Below, in pieces: positions 32,916 through 44,500 of a stretch of 64,000 nt of DNA. A program made the position numbers and the translations under genes. The notes below the pieces were generated by a model, which saw only the letters and a program-made list of their open reading frames with translations, did no database searches and was not told the origin of the DNA. Source of the DNA: Phyllostachys edulis (lineage: Eukaryota; Streptophyta; Magnoliopsida; Poales; Poaceae); assembly GCA_036346405.1 (NCBI GenBank), contig CM070554.1:44601058-44665057 (forward strand). The letters run 5' to 3'. Within the stretch, counting starts at the first letter, position 1. Each line of letters starts with the position of its first letter.

Positions 32916-33095
32916 AGTATGGAGGAGGGAGGAGGGAGAGAATTAGAGGCGGTGAGGGGAGATGGGGCGACGTTGACCAGGATGTGTGGCGGACGCGATT
33001 TGGGATTGGGGGCGACGGGAGTCGCGAGAAGTATGGAGGAGGGAGGGAGAGAATTAGAGGCGGTGAGGGGAGATGAGGCGACGTTGACCAGGATG
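32916..33095 (+). repeat. Direct repeat, about 66-69 bp x 2
   Basis: AGTATGGAGGAGGGAGG...GTTGACCAGGATG occurs at 32916-32984 and 33030-33095, separated by 45 bp. The first copy has a few extra bases in the purine run. Surroundings are GC-rich with overlapping open frames but no recognisable domain. Confidence 0.9.
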
Positions 33096-33247
33096 AGAAA
33101 GTAGTGGGCGGTTGGGGTCTCGAGGCGTGGCAGACTGGCTATGTGGGGAAGGGAGAGAGTGGCTGGGGTGTGGAAGCAGTGTAAGGAGGTGGCGGAGAAG
33201 AAGGGGAGGACGGACGATCACCAAATCCCATTTTTAAGTAGTAGAGA

Positions 33248-35417
33248 CTCTTCCTCCTCTCAGACCTCTCTATTTCTCTTTCTCTCTCCACCACCAAAGA
33301 AGGAAGGAAGACGCCACGTTGGCCGTCCGGAACGATGCTATTTGCGCCGACGGACGGAATCGAGGCTTCTCTGTGACCACCGGTGAGCAATCGAATCGGT
33401 TCATACTCGAATCCCCCTCTTGCACCGTACCCGGCCCCATATTCTGGTCGGATTAGTCGCCGATTTCTTGCTTCCCCCTCCGTTCAAGAACGCGCATATG
33501 GTGTATCGGTTGGGATCTATGCGTATTTGGTGGGATCACATTGCGTAGGTCAATCTAGCCTGTCGTTTTCTTTGGTATTGCGTGACTTTATTTTTCTTTG
33601 GATGATAGGCTTTTTTTTTTCTTGTGTGTGCTGACCCTCTCTTTCTTGTTATGCTCGTCAAAGGCAAGAGATCGTCCTAGAGAATCGATTATTCTGTCTT
33701 GCATTTTCGTTTCATTGTTTGCAGACACTAGATGATAAATTAAAATCGAATCCCTTTGTTCTTAACCTGATTAACAGTGGAGGACCCAGAACTTTATCAA
33801 TGGAGTTCAAAACAAAATATTATAATATCTTTTGAATATAGGTTAATACTCTTGTCATTCATTTTAAGTGACATTTTAGAATCTCTGCAATCAAAATTTC
33901 TAAAATTTGACTATTAGTATATTTACAATTATCTAATTGATATTTTCACTAAAAGTTTTTCATAAAATTGTTATTCTTATTTATACTAGTATAGAATTAC
34001 AATGTTTTATCTTGAAAATTCCATAGAGTTATTTGAAATAGAACTTAGAGGAATAACAAGCTAAATATTTAAACGCCCAACTAGCATACTTACTTAAAAA
34101 CAATAAATTTTATCTGAGCACAATACTATTACAAGTCATTCTCTTTTAAAATAGATATCTACCCTACAATCTTCTTTTTTCTTATGCTCTATCTTAGCAT
34201 AACCACATATGAGAAATGAATTATTTTGCTCGTATATATAGATTATTATAACCATTAATTCGTGACAATAGACATAATCTAAGAATTTTCGAATTTTTAA
34301 ATTGGATAATCTATAATTTTCTCGTGAAATTATCTCCCTTTCGATCCTTTAAAAAGTTTATGGGTGCAATGATATTGCAAGGAATATCATTAACATGGTA
34401 TGGTACATGCTATCATTTTCCATAACCAAAAAAAGATAAAAATAAGATCCAAGAAATTGTGTAATGGAACTAATTAAACACAAATAGAGCTAAGAAGAGA
34501 TATTAGCACAAACACTACATAGAAAACAATATGAGAAATATCGTTTATCTTAATTAATTGCCAAAACATCATATCTGCAATTTTGGAAAGAAGGCATAGA
34601 AAAGATATACAATATGTGTATTCCTTTCTTAGGCTCTTTAAGGCGGTGGTACAAGAATTTCGATATTGCTAGATCCAAATGTGTGCTTATGTGTGTTTCC
34701 ATAAACTTATACGCTAGACCCTAATATATAGTTAAACAAGATAGAAACATAATTATCTAACTAAATTAAATACAGGATGTTTGTTTATCTTTGTAGAGTA
34801 GTGAGGATAAATATTTTATCTATATAGTTTTATGAGTTGTTGCGCAAAGAAGTATATAGATGGAATTATAGGGTGATATGTTACTCTATTTGTTGAAAAA
34901 ATTGTTACTCTATAATTTAAGCGGAATTGTTAAATAATACTCAACTTAAAATATAAGGAAATCAGTCGATTTTCTCATCATTCAATTTGCACCCACAATT
35001 TGTGCTCTGCCCGAGAGGTCTTTGACTTCTCCGACGGCCATGATAATGTTAGAGTTTGGATTCACCCATCTTGGTTTTGGGTTCACCGGAATCCCCAACT
35101 ATATAGGGAGGAGAGCAGCGACGGATCAACGTTGGGTGACAAGGCGGCGGTAACGCCACTGGTCGCGGGTACATAGGAGGACGGCTAACGATGTAAGGTG
35201 GAGGGAGATGATTATGAGTAGTGAGTTAGGTCTTGAGGAGGCGGTGGGCGGTGGGGGCTACAGATGCAGTAGTGGGGAGGTGGCGAAGAGGCGGAGAAAG
35301 TGGTTATTGTGACGTAAGCTGGGATGGAGATGGTTATAATAAGAGCAAGTGCATGGAAAATTCAACTATTTTTTAACGATCAATGACTAGTCATTATCTC
35401 GTTTTAGAAGGGAAGTA
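33248..35417. other. No gene recognised
   Basis: 33248-33650 looks like the 5' leader of a plant gene, with CT-rich sequence and a possible splice donor (CCGGTGAGC near 33380). No coding exon follows. 33720-34960 is very AT-rich with no ORF and no terminal repeats I could pair. 35000-35340 is GC-richer with no recognisable product. Confidence 0.4.
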
Positions 35418-36753
35418 CTCTCTCCAGTTCACAAAAACAAGTCATTTTGTAATACGTGCAGTCAAACTTTGGAAACTTTGATTATCGATATCTTTTTTTT
35501 CAAATATTTATATTGGATACACGAAAATCATATGTGACCAGATGGGTCGTGCCAGCCAGGCCGGCCCGAAGCACGACACTACCTGTAATGTTCATGGGCC
35601 GGACCGGCACGACACGAATGCCTGGGCTATGCTTGGCATAGCACGAGCTCGGCATGGCACGGCGGCTCGACACATCAACAGAAGAGAGGAGGTACCGAGG
35701 TGGGGCGCCGACGGCCGGTCTCGGCAGAGGAGGATGTCGGGCGTGGCGTCAAGCCGAAGGAGGCCGGGAGCAACGACGGGCACGTAGGAGGCGGCCGAAG
35801 GATATGAGGAGGCTGAGCGCAAGTGGGTGCGGTGTCGAACGGAGGCAACCGGCAGCAGGGAGGCCAGCGCGATGTGGAGGAGAGGAGGAGGTCGGGGCGG
35901 GTGTGGTGCGGGCGGTGGCGGAGTGAGGCCGGGCAATGCGGGAGGCGGGCGTGAGGCGGCCGGACGCAGTGAGGCCAAGGCGGTCATGGTTGTTAGAATA
36001 GGAATCCTTTTGTATTTTCTTATCTGCTTTTTGTATTTCCTTATCTGCATATGGCATATCTCCCTTGTACTCCCTATATATATTGCCCATTGGGCCTCTT
36101 AAATATGTACACAATATTCATAAGTCATAATATGGTATCAGAGCAGAGGTTCTAAACCCTAGCCTCTAATCGAGCCTTCATTGTTTCCATTGCCTGACGC
36201 CCCCGGGAGGAGCTATCTCCGCTCCCGAGGGCGGCCTCTCGTCGTTGCCCGTGCTCTCTCTCGCCGGGCCTCTCGAGTTGTCGCTGTCTCGACTCTGGAT
36301 CCGTCGCTGCTCCGATCTACAACAGTTCAGCTCGCTTCTCCGTGAGAAGATGATCGAGGGCGCCAGCGACCACTTCGTCGTCATCAGCGACTGTGGGATT
36401 CGGATCCACGCAGAGGCATCCAGTCGGGCGTAGTGGCGTGGACGCTGCCGCGCTATTGCCTATTTTGCCTCTTACTCAGCTGGTTTTATTGGGCGATTCT
36501 TGTAGTGGACCGGCCGACGCAACACGAAGTGCCAACGAAGTCGTCTTGGTGCGCCTCGCCAAGACGTGGTAAACGCACGGCAACTTCGTTTACTCCCCAT
36601 CCGCCACGACCGTAGATTCGTCGCGAAAAATACTTTCATAATATAATAATTTTGTTGGATTTTATAAATATATTACAATAGTAATTAGTGATTAAAGTTG
36701 TATTTTTGAGATCGTATCAATAGCCAAAACATGTTTTTATGAACCAGACGAAG
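35418..36753. mobile_element. Stowaway MITE split by a 1.07-kb insertion
   Basis: 35418-35537 and about 36611-36753 together match, in reverse, the Stowaway at 5624-5884. The left begins CTCTCTCCAGTTCACAAAAA and contains ACGTGCAGTCAAA; the right contains AATTAGTGATTAAAGTTGTA and ends GAACCAGACGAAG. TA flanks both ends (35416-35417, 36754-36755). The insertion junctions read GTGACC|AGATGG and CCACGACC|GTAG, so GACC is a possible short target duplication. Confidence 0.8.
35991..36144 (+). mobile_element. Short Copia-like LTR with tRNA-Met primer site
   Basis: Begins TGTTAGAATAGGAATCC and has a promoter-like CCCTATATATATTG near 36072. It ends about TCA at 36127, followed after a few bases by TGGTATCAGAGC (36133-36144), the exact initiator-Met primer site. 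The LTR would be only about 137 bp, the size seen in TRIM elements. No second LTR is visible before the insertion ends near 36610, so it is truncated or a chimera. Confidence 0.6.
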
Positions 36754-36841
36754 TATTTTCCTACCGTATCATATCTTTCTCATGCCTTTTTGTCCTGATT
36801 CACCAAACGCATAGTCCACGTCATGACTTGTTGCCAGCGGC

Positions 36842-37195
36842 GCCCCTCATCCTCTTCGTTTCCACCATTCGCCAGAACCCCTCCCTCGAAATACGGTGAC
36901 AGATTCGTTCATCCTCCTCTTCTCTTCCTTTCCACCGTTCGCCAGAACCCCTCCCTTGAAATACGATGGTAGATCCGTTCATCCTCCTCTTCTCTTCGTT
37001 TCCACCATTCGCCAGAACCCCTCCCCTGATATACAACAACAGATACGTTCATCCTCCTTTTCTCTTCGTTTCCACCGTTCGCCAGAGTGTGCGACCGCGA
37101 CTGTTTCGTTCCCACCGTCGACTGATACGTTCTCCGAAGGCGATTCTTTGTTTCCATCGTCGACCGATACGTTCTCCGAAGTCAACACTTCGTAT
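36842..37195. repeat. Minisatellite upstream of the TRAF-type gene
   Basis: TCCACC(A/G)TTCGCCAGA recurs at 36861, 36931, 37001 and 37071, an exact 70-bp period. Intervening sequence is conserved (GTTCATCCTCCTCTTCTCTTC). A second block has ATACGTTCTCCGAAG twice with a 42-bp period near 37111 and 37153. The motif TTTCCACCGTT(T/A)GCCAGATC recurs again near 37195 and 37265. Confidence 0.95.
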
Positions 37196-37861
37196 CCACC
37201 GTTAGCCAGATCCGGTACCCCTTCTCCGGCGGCCGGCGCGTGAGTTCTCCTCCCCTTCCTTCGTTTCCACCGTTTGCCAGATCTGGCCCCCTCCCCCTTC
37301 TCCGGCGGCTGGCGCGGTGAGCTCCAACCGGAGATCCCCTGTCAACATCCTCGTGGTGTACCTTTTCTTTGTTGTGATCAATCTCATCCAAATATTTCAT
37401 TTTGGGATGGATACTCCAATCCATGCAGTTTGTTGTGTGGTGGAGTACTAATAGCGGTATATTTTCCAATTTTTTTTTGGAGGTTCAGCTGAACCCCCAT
37501 GCCCCATGTTAGGTCGCCCTTGCTGATTGATTGTTGATATGACACCTTTTTGATCCTGAAATATATATTGTTTGGTTATACAAGGAAGTGTCTTCTAAAA
37601 TGCCCCCATATGCATGTTTTTATTTATCCCAGTGCAATTGAATACAATGTGATCAGTTTCATTCACAAATTCTGGTAGAAAATACTGCCATTAAGGACAG
37701 TAAACATGCTCAAATCTGATGTGATATACGGAGGAGCAGTCGAGCAGAGATCAGAATCACGAACGTAGCTTAGAATTATAAATTTCCCACGTTGATCCCG
37801 AGTCTTGACTATTCTGCTTGACATGCGTTTGCAGGTGTTTGATCACACATCACAAGGTGAA

Positions 37862-39012
37862 ATGGAGCTGCCAGTTGCCGATCCTGGACCAGTTAGAGCC
37901 GAAGGTTTGCTTCTCCAGTGCCCGTACTGTGATTCGGAGGCAATGCATAAACTAGCGCAAATCTTGCTCCCTGGCTTGGCTGCGGTTTGTGTCGACAGTA
38001 CAACGGGTGATCTGTTCAGGAAGCCATCCGTCGTCGCTGTTGACCTGAGGAAGGAAATGGTGGACCACATCACACAAAAAAGCGAAACATTCATAGCTGA
38101 TGCTCTCATTGAGGCGGAAGCGAATCAAGACCCTGAGAATGATATGCCGGAGGACCCTTATGAGATCGTGTCGATCTTTATGGATGATTTTAGTAGTACC
38201 AAAAGGAACATTATTGGCCATGTCTCTGGGTGGTTGTTGAGTGACAGTCGTGAGGATAAGATCGACGACTTTGTGCAGGAAATGGAGATGACACGATTCT
38301 GGCCACTAGAAAGGAGGGAAGCTATCGCTGAGGTCCTCCTCAAGAATGTAGACCTAAAAACCAAATTCCACTGCCCTGAGAAATATGAAAATGAAGAGCG
38401 CCTCGCTGATCATAAGGCACAATGTAGCTTCAGACCTGTCACTTGCCCAAATGAGGGATGCCGAGCAAAAGTTTCTGTTCGTTGCATGCATGATCATGAT
38501 TCAGCTTGCCTGTTCAAGATCCTTCCTTGTGAGCAGAACTGTGAAAAGCGCCTTATGAGGCGTGATATGGATAGGCACTGCGTCACTGTGTGCCCCATGA
38601 GGCCCATGAAGTGCCCTTTCGGCTGCGATTCCTCGTTCCCTGAACATAATCTTGAGGAGCATTGTTCAGAGTTTCTTCAGCCACACCTGCTTAAGGTCCT
38701 TCAGGTGATTCACAAGAAAGGTTTTACAGTTGATGAGCTGAAGGACCGTGCTCTACTGCTGGAAAAGGTTAGGCTTTTGATCCTGTTAATGTACAAGCAT
38801 TAAAAGGACTGCCCTCTTATTTTCTTTCAAAATATTTTTGCCAATCTAATGTGAAAAAACAAATACATAGACTGAACTGATTACTAAAATAATCTGTCTC
38901 CTTTCTGCAGTCTGACGATCATGGTAAACTGGCAAAAGCTCAGGATGCGAGATCTCTTACTAATGTTGTAAAGGATCTCGAAGCGAAGATGAAAGATGAC
39001 GAGTCAAGTTAG
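37862..39012 (+). CDS. TRAF-type zinc-finger protein
   Basis: Two exons: 37862-38767 and 38911-39012, intron 38768-38910 (GTTAGG...CTGCAG). The first part has QCPYCDSEAMHKLAQILLPG and a DSTTGDLFRKP region. The helical middle contains DDFSSTKRNIIGHVSGWLLS and EDKIDDFVQEMEM. A cysteine/histidine-rich part (about residues 165-270) has TCPNEGCRAKVS, HDSACLFKILPCEQNCEKRL, DRHCVTVCPMRPMKCPFGC and HNLEEHC, like TRAF zinc fingers. The tail ends VVKDLEAKMKDDESS. Related grass proteins have this architecture; their role is unsettled. The frame stays open upstream to an in-frame Met at 37805, but a good acceptor (GCGTTTGCAG|GTGTTTG) near 37835 suggests an earlier exon I could not identify. The 8.7-kb LARD lies only 350 bp downstream. 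Confidence 0.75.
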
Positions 39013-39361
39013 ATGGAAGGGTCTTTTATACAGCTAAAAATGCAAGATGGATATTGGCATGGTTTAGTTGAAGAGTTGTTTCCACACACACAGAAGAATA
39101 TAAAGTTCTGCATTGTTTTTTGTTACAATTTTTTTTCATGGTTATGCTCACAATCAATCCTTTTTTTTAGAGGACAACAAATTCAGTTTTGAGGACATCA
39201 ATTTGCTTTTATTCTATCCTTGCAATTTAGTCCAAGGACGCGAAAGTTTTTGGCATGATGTAAATTGAGGACCATGCTTCGAGCAAGCTATTATCTATTT
39301 AATTTCCAAAAGTGGCTCTGCTGGAAGTAATGGATTATTTGCCACTTGAATACCATATATG

Positions 39362-41551
39362 TGTAACATCCTAGCCCAATAAGAGCCTAGAATGTTACTA
39401 AACTAACAATATAACAATTTAAAACTAAGATAATTTACTAAATTTCGACAGAACCTCTTTCGTATAGTTAACTGTACCGGAGGTTCCAACAGATGATTAT
39501 ATCATAGATAAATAATCCAACATTTAGAATAATCAAAAGACATCCAAAATATACTAATCATCACTATTACAAATAATCCGATGCGTAAGGTATATTCATA
39601 ACAAAACCTTTTAATAGTCTGCTCATTTATTAAGGTACGTTATAAATTTATTTAACTATAAAAGATTTGTGGCAGTGTGAATCCAACTCAAGACTATTTC
39701 CTCCCATGTATACCGTTCTTATAAAGGGTACCTAAAACCACAAACAACAGCAAGAGTGAGTCTAAAGACTCAGCAAGTACAAATAATAAAACATTATAAC
39801 TCACATTTATAACATCAACATCCAATTCCAAAGCTTTACATTAAACCTATCACATGATTATGTAATGCAAATGCACAATACATCTTTTTTCCTTTTTACT
39901 CACTTCGCATTTTACCGGTAATGCGAGGTATGCAACCGTCGATGCATGCCCATGCCTGTGCCCTCTAGCATAGGGATCAAAAGCCCATACTCCACAAGTA
40001 TGGGGACCACAAGCTCGTCATCTTCATGACGGGGACCTCCAATCAATGCCCACACTCCACGAGTATAGGAACCATAAGCCCGTCATCTAGATGACGGGGA
40101 CCTCAAATATATATGCTTAGTCACTACGTGACCAAGCCTAAAAAATGCTCTCAACATGCACATGAACAATTACTCTATCCATCAATAACATGTAATAGCT
40201 ACAGCATCATATATGAATAAAACTTAATCATATCTCAAGCATTCACCATCATTAATCATACATATCACTTTAGCAACCATGCATAGCTAATATGTATCAA
40301 GTACTTGCAATCACGATCAAACACTCATAATTAATCTATCAATCAGAGTACTTGCCTCAATCGTGCGAAAATGGAGGACGCAAAGAGGACGCTGCCCCTG
40401 GGACCACTCCCCCACCTGAATTAAGTTAACAAGCACTCTAAGATAACAATAATGGACAAAACAAAGCTAGAAGCAATTATGAAATCGCTACATTCTTTAG
40501 CGCAACCCCAACTCCCAAAATTTTAAACAGCAGCCTGATCCCTTAACAGACAATCATAATTAAAACATCATATCTTTTAGTACAGAGATCCAAAAGGGGC
40601 ATTCTTGGTCTTTCTAGAAAGATTATCAAATTCCCCAACTAAACCTAGTTGGTAAGCCTTCCAGATTCGGCCATCTTCTACCATCACCAAATTGATTAAC
40701 AAAACAGCTAGATCACGACAGGGCTTCTAGACAGCGGCACTAAATCTAACATAACTTTCGGTGCAATTATCCAAATTTCGTGTTCTTTAGCTTTCTGGAA
40801 AGCTAAACTAATTATCTACATCTTTTGTTATAGTGAGATCTTATAAATATTCCATTAACTATTCTCTACAGTCCGATTACCATTAACTATCAGGATTACG
40901 ACAGAACTGTAGAACAGCAACGCTACGAAATTCATAACTTCTAATCCACTCGTCCAATCGACATGATCCAATACTTTAAGGAAACCTAGCGACATCGCCT
41001 GCAACTCTCTAGGAGGCGACCAGAACAGAATCCGCTCTTAACCTCATCAAAAATGTCGGCCAATCCTATCTGCCCTAAAGAAATCTAATACCGACATTGC
41101 CTAATTATCCAATTACGCAACTAATCGAAGGGGAATTGGGATTACCCTTGAAGAACCCACTGTCGGATGCGACGTACACCCCGTGAATCCTCTTCCTTCC
41201 CTTCTCCCTCTTTCTCATTCCTCTTCTTCCTTTGTATTCCTTGGTCGGCAGCACCCGAGGAGGCTTCTCCCTTCCTCCTGGCCGTGCCGAAAAGCTAAGG
41301 GTGGAGGACATCAGAGACGGCGGCAAAGATCAGTTCTTGATCTCAGAGCAACCCTAGGGTTGCCCCCTCTCCTTCTTATGTGGCCTGCTGCCCTTCCCCC
41401 TTGGGCCTAAGTGCTGCGGGTCGGAAGCTCACAGCCCAGGTTGTCCAAATTATGCATAAACCCTCCTCTAATGTCCTGTTAAAACCACTTTTCTAATTGG
41501 TCCTTCTCTCTAATTTATTTCTTCTCAATTAATTTAATTTGGAGTATTACA
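39362..41551 (-). repeat. LARD 3' LTR
   Basis: Plus-strand start TGTAACATCC, end GAGTATTACA. It matches the other LTR with many substitutions and several indels, so insertion was not very recent. It contains the hairpin cluster at 39906-40136. Confidence 0.93.
39906..40136. other. Cluster of short hairpins in the LARD 3' LTR
   Basis: Consecutive palindromes: CGCATTTTACCGGTAATGCG (39906-39925), CCCT...AGGG (39961-39975), CCCATACTCCACAAGTATGG (39984-40003), CGTCATCTTCATGACG (40016-40031), a weaker ACTCCACGAGT (near 40053), CCCGTCATCTAGATGACGGG (40079-40098) and CTTAGTCACTACGTGACCAAG-like (40116-40136). All lie within about 230 bp. Confidence 0.8.
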
Positions 41552-41568
41552 TTCTACCCCCCTTAAAC
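41552..41568 (-). other. LARD polypurine tract
   Basis: Reverse complement TAAGGGGGGTAGAA sits immediately before the minus-strand start of the 3' LTR. This is the expected priming site for plus-strand synthesis and fixes the orientation. Confidence 0.85.
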
Positions 41569-44500
41569 AGAATTTGACCCCGAATTCTAACCACGCTTAA
41601 CACCAATGAACAATCTCAGCTAATAATTCTACCAACATTACCACGTACTTGTTGTGAATATTTCCGGATATTGCTCGCGCGTGCGAGACTTCAGTTCCCA
41701 AGCCGCTTTTCCCCCGGACTTATAGGACCACCGCACCTTGATGTAACTAGTGTATTACACCTCATCACTCGTACCGACCTAACCAGAACCACTCAACAGA
41801 CAGGACTCGAAGATGCGGTATTTCTCGCTGGTCAACGGCCCTTACGAAAGTTCACACTCCAAAATACCTCAAGCATTCTCTTAGCACCGGTTCATCCAAA
41901 ACGTTATATACCCTGCTCCAAGACTCGAGACGGTTCTAGCGAATTGTTTTCTTCCAATATCCCCACAACTTCCAGAACAAACCAGATATGCTTTGGGCTA
42001 TCATTCCCTTTGGAACCAATCCACATAACTTGCACAAAAACATATGGAACTCTTGTTCCATCTCTAATTGATTTCCTCATCCTAACAAGGAGAACCTTCG
42101 TTAAGTAGGGCCGCGCAACACAACTTATTTTAAACAGCTTTAATAATCAGAACTCAACCAAAAACAAAAGGTTCACAATGCAACCCAACTTTAACCAACT
42201 TTCCTCCAAAACACTCAAATCCAAAATCAAAGATTCATCAAGAAAACCTTTTCACATTACAACTATGCAGATTGCTAATAAACACCACATAAGTCAAAAG
42301 AGAATTTGCTCGAATGCCCAAATCAAACACTTCATTTATTCTCCTGAACCAGAAAGAACCACCTTGCCGATCATAAAGTCAACTCAAATTGTATATGATT
42401 TCCACCATAAAAACCCAACTCAAACAAGAACCAATAGAGCACTTCTCTACTCGAGAAGACATTCTTTTATCAGATGTTCTCTTAAGAAATAAATCATTTC
42501 CCAAATCACGGGCTTCCAAATCATCACACTAACTCATTCTCTTAACTGTCAATCCCAAAACAATCCTCAAACCGAAAGAACAACCATACCTATTTAGAGG
42601 GACTCTACTAATCCACAAAAGGATTCTCTAGTCCACTCCTATACCAAAGGAATTACTTTGATAAATGGTTTCCATCACCTCAATAAAGATTGTTCACCCA
42701 CAACCACATCATTTCATTCTGTTAAGGATAATCAATTTGAAATTCTGAGCACACATACTCATTTACTACACCCAAAGGATTCTATCAATGATCAACGCTG
42801 TTTGAAATCCACTTTTGTTCTTCTACTTATACACATAATCGTGAAGCGACTAAGGTTCTAGCATAAACCACAAGCCCAATTTGAACCTCCAAGAATCCTA
42901 CAATTAACAGCTGGTGTAAATGATAGGAAAATCCTCATTCTCGATGACTAAAATTTTCACAATCTAAACCTGCTCATTCATTAACATCAACATGTAAACA
43001 TATTCTCGACCCAATTATCTTTTGAAATATTCTAACTTCCAGAGAGTTGCTCACTGATTCCAAGCCATACCTGACAATACTCATGAATCTCTGCTATCCC
43101 ATTAATTACCGCGACGATTAGATTACTTCGCTAGTCCAACTCTCATTAAACTACACCTTCATATTTCACCTACACAACCTTGCAAATTACTCAATCGTGC
43201 TGTTCTAATGTTCCATCAAATAAATAAAAATCTTGAACCACAAATCACTATAGGTTCTACTAATTACAACATCAAAATCAGTTAGCTCCAAGGACAACTA
43301 TTTTATTAAAATCAAATCCTCACCGAGAATTATTCCAAGAAATCAATTTATCACCCAATGAATCTCAAACAACTTGACACCTACAGCCTCACCCAAATCA
43401 TCTACTTGACTATCACTATCAAATTGCCATTATACATCCTAAAAGACTTTGCAACATAAATAGGTCAATCCTTTCTCAGAAGAAGGTATAGATGGAAACA
43501 ATTTTCAGCACATATAAAAATGTTTACCACTCGTAGTAGATACAAGACCAAGGAAAATAGTCAAATAGCCAAGTTCTTGGAAAACAAAATACGAGATCAC
43601 AGTTGAGTGCACAAGTCCCACCAGAATGGAATTTCAACCCTCAACGAATAAGGATTAAACATGGCTATTGAAACTCAAGAAACTACTAAGCAGCAATAAC
43701 AGTAAAGTTAAGCACACTTTAATAAGTTGCAAATCACAAAACCTAACTCCAACCTCAAATACTTCTACTAGACTCTTTCCTTTACCAAAGGAAACAATTT
43801 TTTTTTTACAATACCATTCTGCCAACTCAGACAAGAAGAGTGTATAAGTCCAAATCACTTTAATCACTTAAGAAACAGTAGGACTTTCCAACACATCACT
43901 ATGCTCGAACCCATTTTAGCTACACATAAATCCTAAACTCCAAAATATCACGAGTTCTAAAACTCAAAACATTTCATTTAAATGATAACACGGAAGACGA
44001 TCAAATTCCTTTTCTTCTAAAAGAATCGACAATACCACCATTATCTCATACTCACAATCTTACTAACCCCATCATTATATACTCTTAGCATGAATCATCA
44101 AAGCCTACTATCCCATCATAAACATTTCCAAAAGAACACAATAACTTATTTCTTTTTTTTTCTTTCCAATAAGATTGCAACAATCAACTTGTTCAAGAGA
44201 ATATCTAATGTACAAACTATCTTATCAAAGTAAACCTCTTTTAAAAAGGGCATGCTACCCCTAGTCATCCTCACAAAACACACATACATCGACTATTTTT
44301 AATTTCCACTATTCACCTATTAGCAAATGTTCAATACCAATTTAGTGCACACTAATTCCAATCTAGAGGATATCATAAATAATTGGCATTTATTCCATCA
44401 TGGAATAATTTATATTCCTTTCTCTATTTGCATTCCCACTAGTATATAAGAAATCATCAAGTAGTCAATTAAAAAAAATTCCAGATTATTATCCACTAAG

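Larger units (their letters stand above)
25885..33247 (-). mobile_element. Candidate Helitron with nested insertions
   Basis: On the minus strand the right end begins TCTCTACTACTTAAAAATGG (33247), a Helitron-type 5' end. The left end reads CCGTTGCAATGTACGGGCAC then CCTACTAG followed by T: a short hairpin (CCGT/ACGG) just before CTAG-T, a Helitron 3' end. A similar terminus (CCGTTGCAATGCACGAG ... CTAG) lies 390 bp inward at about 26275-26303. No Rep-helicase is present. The interior holds a Pack-MULE, a PIF-like MITE, a PUF pseudogene and a foldback element. The base before the 5' TC is G instead of the expected A. The pairing of these ends is inferred. Confidence 0.45.

Noticed and set aside
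32525..33104. Proline- and arginine-rich frames near the Helitron end
   Set aside because: GC-rich sequence with two direct repeats, no recognisable domain, frames open on both strands.
36896..37243. Open frames with repeated FPPFARTPPL or WKRREEEDER words
   Set aside because: Translation of the 70-bp minisatellite. Repeat units stay open by chance.
39906..40136. CRISPR-like array
   Set aside because: Eukaryotic LTR context. Units are different short palindromes without constant repeats or uniform spacers.
41671..42492. Two open frames in the LARD interior as retroelement genes
   Set aside because: No gag or pol motif, frames on the non-sense strand of the element, and composition bias explains their length.
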